This document shows, piece after piece, positions 6,744-10,248 of a DNA stretch of 10,248 nt (its first letter is position 1; every line of letters starts with the position of its first letter). The notes beneath the pieces were generated by a model. It did no database searches, was not told the origin of the DNA, and worked only from the letters and a program-made list of their open reading frames with translations. The stretch comes from Phycisphaerae bacterium. Lineage in GTDB: Bacteria > Planctomycetota > Phycisphaerae > SM23-33. Position numbers and translations under genes: made by a program. The stretch lies in the NCBI GenBank assembly GCA_022866005.1, contig JALHTV010000223.1:1-10248 (forward strand), written 5' to 3'.

Positions 6744-8705
6744 CTACAGCCGGAAGAGGCAAGAGCCGCTGACCGTAGCAACCGCCACTGCCATCGGCTC
6801 CAGACCCAGGCCGGACAACTCCCTGGCGTCAGTCTTCGTTGCGACCACGTAGAGCCGCCCCTGGCTGGAACTCAGCCGCTGACGCCACATCCTCTCCCCG
6901 GCCTCTGCGCCGTACATCCGCACCAGCCTGGCCCTTTGCTTCGATGCTTCGGGAACTTCCCGTCTGGAATACCACACGACGGCCGGGTCCGGTCTGCTCC
7001 AGGCCAGGAGCTCCGCCGTCTGCGGGACCTCCTTGGCGATCGCGAGGCCGAAACGGGCATAGTCCTCCCACCGGCGATTCCACAAACTGGCCCTGGACAC
7101 AAACGCCAACTCGCCTGACACCATGGCCAGAACCATCAGGGCGATGGCCAAGCGCGGCCTGGAGCGGACTAGCGCCCAGACGCCCAGGCACGCGGGCACG
7201 AGGGCCACCAATGCGATCAGCAGCACGTGGCGGACATAGGGCGCATACCACCGATCCTGCACGACCGCCATCGCGGCCAGACCACCCGCCCCGGCCAGAA
7301 GAACCACTGCCCCGTATCCCGCCAAGATCGCCCGTGCGAACTTGAGCGATATCCAGCGGTGCGTGAAGAACACGTCCTCCGCACAGTAGCCCATCAGCAG
7401 GCACACCGGGGGCATGGCGGGCAGGATGTACTGCTCGTGCTTGCCGACCGACGCGCTGAACAACAACACCAGTCCAAAGACCCACAGCAGCAGGAACACC
7501 AGAGGATCTCGATCGGTCAGAAAACGCTTCATCAGGGGGATTGCCAGCGCGCCCGGAAGGAAGGCCACCCAGGGCAGTGACCACTTGGCCAAGGCAGTGA
7601 GATAGTAGCCTGTCAGCGGGGTCGCACAGCGCTCCAGCCATCCGCCGGTTCCCAAGGCCCGCTCCGTCGTCTGGTGCACGAGCATTCCCGCAGCCTGGGG
7701 CAACGTGCGTGATAGGTAGAACATCCATGGCACGAAAAGCAGGGCCATCACGACGACCCCTATCAGGGTGCCTGGCAAGATCGTTCTGAACACCCGCCAG
7801 GGCCGACTGAAAACCGCATAGCCCAACACCGGGCCTCCGAGGGCAACCGCCATGGTGACAGCCACCCCCAAGTCTTCACCAATCCCGGCCCATCGCCACC
7901 ACTGAATGGCCGGAACCACCCGGATCACCCCGCACACGACGTAACTCCCCGCGGCGGCAATCAGGTACCGGACAAGCCCCCGGGGCGATTCATCCATTCC
8001 GTCTTCGTTGTGCGCGAGCGAGGCCCGCCAACAGACGTATAGCAGGGCCGGCAGCAGCATGAACAGCGGGGCCAGCTCCTTGGCGAGATTGGCCAGGCCC
8101 AGCGCGCCCCAGGCTGCCACGATCAGGAGATGCCGCCCCAGCGCGGAGCCCTGTTGCATGGCCCAGTAGAAGCAGGCTAAGGACACGGTCATCCACAGCA
8201 TCATCTGCATGTCGGCCCGCGCGTTTCGGCCCCAGCCGATCACGGCGACGGAGGTGGCGAACATCAAGGCCCCCAGCATCGCTGCGCGCGGCGGGAGCAT
8301 GCGGCGCCCCAGGGCCAGGACCACCGCCGCCAGCACCACCGCCGCCAGGGCCGACGGCAACCGGGCGGTGAACTCGTTGGCCGGGGAACCTAGCTTCATC
8401 AGGGCGGCGACGCACCAGTACGCCAGCGGCGTCTTCACCACGCGCGGCTCGCCGTTGAACACGGGGATCAGCCAGTGGTTCAGCGCGGTGTTGGCGGGGA
8501 TCGGACCGTCGGCGATGTCCGGGTTCAGCCAATGATCCGGAGTGACCATGGTCCGCGCGGCCACGGCGACGTAGGCCTCGTGCCCGTCCAATGCCGGAGC
8601 CCCCAGCTTCCAGAGCGTCAGCAGCCCACTGAGGCCGACCACCAGCACGTACTGGGCGATCGTCCACGACAGCGGGGACCTGGCGCGCGCGGCCTGGGGC
8701 ATCAT
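6744..8705 (-). CDS. ArnT-like GT39 (GT-C) membrane glycosyltransferase
   Basis: A polytopic inner-membrane enzyme of 653 residues expected to transfer a sugar from a polyprenyl-phosphate carrier to an envelope acceptor on the outer face. Family marks: D40/E43 in the first external loop (DGHEAYVAVAAR), the KTPLAYW motif at 91-97, a second acidic site D165 in GRNARADMQ, and GKHEQYILPAMPP at 421-433. Hydrophobic spans are visible near 16-34, 117-133, 141-158, 167-183, 193-225, 246-264, 281-300, 312-331, 401-419 and several more to about 540. The final 100 residues form a soluble tail. The start ATG at 8705 overlaps the GT2 stop (ATGA), with AGGAGGG at 8712-8718 placed 6 nt upstream; the next codon is also ATG. 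It is last in an operon with a GT2 and a YdjC-type deacetylase. Acceptor (lipid A, other lipid, protein) and sugar are not known. Confidence 0.88.
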   Translation of the reverse strand: MMPQAARARSPLSWTIAQYVLVVGLSGLLTLWKLGAPALDGHEAYVAVAARTMVTPDHWLNPDIADGPIPANTALNHWLIPVFNGEPRVVKTPLAYWCVAALMKLGSPANEFTARLPSALAAVVLAAVVLALGRRMLPPRAAMLGALMFATSVAVIGWGRNARADMQMMLWMTVSLACFYWAMQQGSALGRHLLIVAAWGALGLANLAKELAPLFMLLPALLYVCWRASLAHNEDGMDESPRGLVRYLIAAAGSYVVCGVIRVVPAIQWWRWAGIGEDLGVAVTMAVALGGPVLGYAVFSRPWRVFRTILPGTLIGVVVMALLFVPWMFYLSRTLPQAAGMLVHQTTERALGTGGWLERCATPLTGYYLTALAKWSLPWVAFLPGALAIPLMKRFLTDRDPLVFLLLWVFGLVLLFSASVGKHEQYILPAMPPVCLLMGYCAEDVFFTHRWISLKFARAILAGYGAVVLLAGAGGLAAMAVVQDRWYAPYVRHVLLIALVALVPACLGVWALVRSRPRLAIALMVLAMVSGELAFVSRASLWNRRWEDYARFGLAIAKEVPQTAELLAWSRPDPAVVWYSRREVPEASKQRARLVRMYGAEAGERMWRQRLSSSQGRLYVVATKTDARELSGLGLEPMAVAVATVSGSCLFRL

Positions 8706-9739
8706 GGGGCGCCCTCCTGGGGGGTGTCTGTGGCACCTCGGCGGATGATCCGCCGGATGGCGTAGGTTCGAGCGGGGGTGGACTCAAAGTAGACCCGCAT
8801 CAGCAATTCTCCGATCAGCCCGGTGGACAGGAACAACAGGCCCGCGATGACCGCCATGAACCCCACCGCCATGAGCGGCCCGTGCTGCTGGAACAGATGG
8901 AAGGTGGACCACTGAAGCACCTTGCGGACCAGGCCGTAGGCCAGGATCAGCCCCCCGCCGGCCAGCGAGATCAGCCCGGCCTGGCCGAAGAAATGCAGCG
9001 GGCGCGTCAGGTAGGCGGTTATGAAGCGCACCGTCAGGATGTCCAGCGCCACGCGGAACGTCCGGCCCAGGCCGTAGTTGCTTCGGCCGCCGCGGCGAGG
9101 GACGTTCTTGATCGGCACTTCGCAGATCTTCGCCCCGAGGCGCGCGCACACGGCCGGGACGAAGCGGTGCATCTCCCCATAGAGGCGCACACCGCGCAGC
9201 ACGTCCCTGCGGTAGGCCTTGAACGTCGTGCCGAAATCCCGCAGCGGCACGCCCGAGACCTTGGCGAGCAGCCAGTTGGCCACGCGGGAGGGGATGCGCC
9301 GGCTCAGCAGGTTGTCCCCGCGCCGCCGGCGCCAGCCTGAGGCGATGTCGTAGCCCGCGTCGATCTTGCGCAGCAGCAGGGGGATCTCGTAGGGGTCGTG
9401 CTGGAGGTCGCCGTCCATCGCGACGATGACCTCCCCTCGGGCCTGGTCGAAGCCGGCCTGGAGCGCCGTCGTCTGGCCGAAGTTGCGACGAAGGTCCACA
9501 AAGCACACCTTCTCGTCCGTCTCGGCCAGGCCGGCCAGGACCTCACCGGTCCTGTCCGAGCTGCCGTCGTTGACGAACACCATCTCGTAGGGGTCCCCGC
9601 GGCGGTCCATGACTCGCCGGATGCGCCGGTACAGTTCCCCGACCACCGACTGCTCGTTGTAGAACGGGACGACGACGCTGCATCGAACGGAGTCGGCCGG
9701 TGGACTCTGATCAGACTTGTCGTGCGCCGAGCTGTCCAT
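8702..9739 (-). CDS. ArnC/GtrB/DPM1-like GT2 polyprenyl-phosphate glycosyltransferase
   Basis: This 345-residue enzyme should load a nucleotide-activated sugar onto undecaprenyl phosphate on the cytoplasmic face. The GT-A domain shows VPFYNE at 24-29, VNDGSSDRT at 56-64, FGQTTALQAGFD at 87-98 and the metal-binding DGDLQHDP at 109-116. GRSNYG at 218-223 matches the conserved basic site of this group. Two C-terminal transmembrane spans, about 248-272 and 288-312, are typical of the ArnC/GtrB/DpmA-like membrane-anchored GT2s. The ATG at 9739 is the only early in-frame start, with a stop three codons upstream and no good ribosome binding site. It lies 29 bp inside the end of the deacetylase gene, so it probably relies on translational coupling. 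The downstream GT39 gene, overlapping by 4 bp, is the likely user of its product. The sugar cannot be deduced. Confidence 0.92.
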   Translation of the reverse strand: MDSSAHDKSDQSPPADSVRCSVVVPFYNEQSVVGELYRRIRRVMDRRGDPYEMVFVNDGSSDRTGEVLAGLAETDEKVCFVDLRRNFGQTTALQAGFDQARGEVIVAMDGDLQHDPYEIPLLLRKIDAGYDIASGWRRRRGDNLLSRRIPSRVANWLLAKVSGVPLRDFGTTFKAYRRDVLRGVRLYGEMHRFVPAVCARLGAKICEVPIKNVPRRGGRSNYGLGRTFRVALDILTVRFITAYLTRPLHFFGQAGLISLAGGGLILAYGLVRKVLQWSTFHLFQQHGPLMAVGFMAVIAGLLFLSTGLIGELLMRVYFESTPARTYAIRRIIRRGATDTPQEGAP

Positions 9740-10248
9740 AGTGAATCATCTGGCGATGGTTTCGGACGAAGGCCTCTCTCACCGTCGGGTCACAGAGCGA
9801 TTGCAGTTCTCTCGGGCGGCTGTCCGCCAGGCGGGAGTCGCGCGCGTCCAGCCCGTCGGCCAGGCCCGGGTGCACCATGATCTCGGTGGCCCCTTCCGGC
9901 AGGAGCCTGGCGGCGTGGATCAGCCACGCGGCGTCGATGCGCCCGGTGTGGGCGATGCCCCAGGTTCCCCGGGTGGCGCGGACCTGGCTGCCGGCCGCTG
10001 TGCTCATCCTGCACAAGGCCCGCAGAATCTCCGCGACGCCGGCCTGGCCCCGGGGTGGCCGGGGCCAGCCCCGTCCGCGGAGGGTCTCACAGGGCCAGCG
10101 GACCCAGGGGATGGCGTACTTCCGGGCCAGGCGGACCACGCCCGCAAACAACGGCGGGAATGCGTGCATGTGCCGGTGGCTGTCCAGGTGCGTCGGGCGA
10201 ACGCCCAGGTCTAGGGCCCGCTGAATCTGCGCCTCGAACTCACCGAGC
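9711..10248 (-). CDS. YdjC/ChbG/HpnK-family carbohydrate deacetylase (N-terminus outside window)
   Basis: The C-terminal 178 residues of a metal-dependent amidohydrolase-like enzyme that removes acetyl groups from N-acetylated sugars. At the window edge it reads EFEAQIQRAL then THLDSHRHMHAFPPLF, the strongly conserved family block with metal and active-site histidines. Later blocks are GIAHTGRIDAAWLIHAARLL, EIMVHPG and a tail RELQSLCDPTVREAF typical of HpnK-like members. The frame stays open to the window edge, so the start and the first metal-binding Asp pair lie beyond 10248. A methionine at 10169 is internal, inside the conserved histidine block, and is not the start. It is the first visible gene of a glycan operon and overlaps the GT2 by 29 bp. 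Family members include the chitooligosaccharide deacetylase ChbG, hopanoid-associated HpnK and the lipid-linked sugar deacetylase NaxD. The neighbours favour a NaxD-like job. Confidence 0.88.
   Translation of the reverse strand, partial: LGEFEAQIQRALDLGVRPTHLDSHRHMHAFPPLFAGVVRLARKYAIPWVRWPCETLRGRGWPRPPRGQAGVAEILRALCRMSTAAGSQVRATRGTWGIAHTGRIDAAWLIHAARLLPEGATEIMVHPGLADGLDARDSRLADSRPRELQSLCDPTVREAFVRNHRQMIHYGQLGARQV

Overview
The window is a GC-rich bacterial segment carrying ten genes with short gaps, several overlapping starts and stops, and no sign of transposons, RNA genes or CRISPR. Gene content points to an anaerobe that handles CO and one-carbon units through the Wood-Ljungdahl pathway. 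The taxon cannot be read from the sequence. A Planctomycetota-like or other deep-branching GC-rich anaerobe would fit, but that is only a guess.

Positions 1-3664 (minus strand) hold one tight operon. It runs cooS (Ni-Fe carbon monoxide dehydrogenase), then a CooF-type ferredoxin with four [4Fe-4S] sites, then a NuoE/HydC-type [2Fe-2S] subunit, then a NuoF/HydB-type FMN/NAD(H) subunit that leaves the window at position 1. Junctions are a 21-bp gap, an 11-bp overlap and a 4-bp GTGA overlap, so the four products are probably made together. The simplest reading is that electrons from CO pass through the ferredoxin to a NuoEF-type diaphorase, giving NAD(P)H. A flavin-based bifurcating complex is also possible. 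No acetyl-CoA synthase gene is visible.

Positions 3665-4080 form a divergent intergenic region of about 415 bp. It contains several inverted repeats, including a hairpin close upstream of the cooS start. Rightward from it run cooC (the nickel-insertion ATPase that matures CooS) and fhs (formate-tetrahydrofolate ligase, the ATP-using step of the methyl branch). The nickel enzyme and its maturation factor are thus head to head, and the maturation factor shares a strand with a Wood-Ljungdahl gene.

Positions 6744-10248 (minus strand, convergent with fhs) hold a second, unrelated operon for envelope glycans: a YdjC/ChbG/HpnK-type deacetylase (N-terminus outside the window), an ArnC-like polyprenyl-phosphate glycosyltransferase (GT2) and an ArnT-like membrane glycosyltransferase (GT39/GT-C). 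They overlap by 29 bp and 4 bp. The trio matches the logic of the Arn and Francisella FlmF2-NaxD-FlmK pathways: make an undecaprenyl-phosphate sugar, uncover its amine, then transfer it outside the inner membrane.
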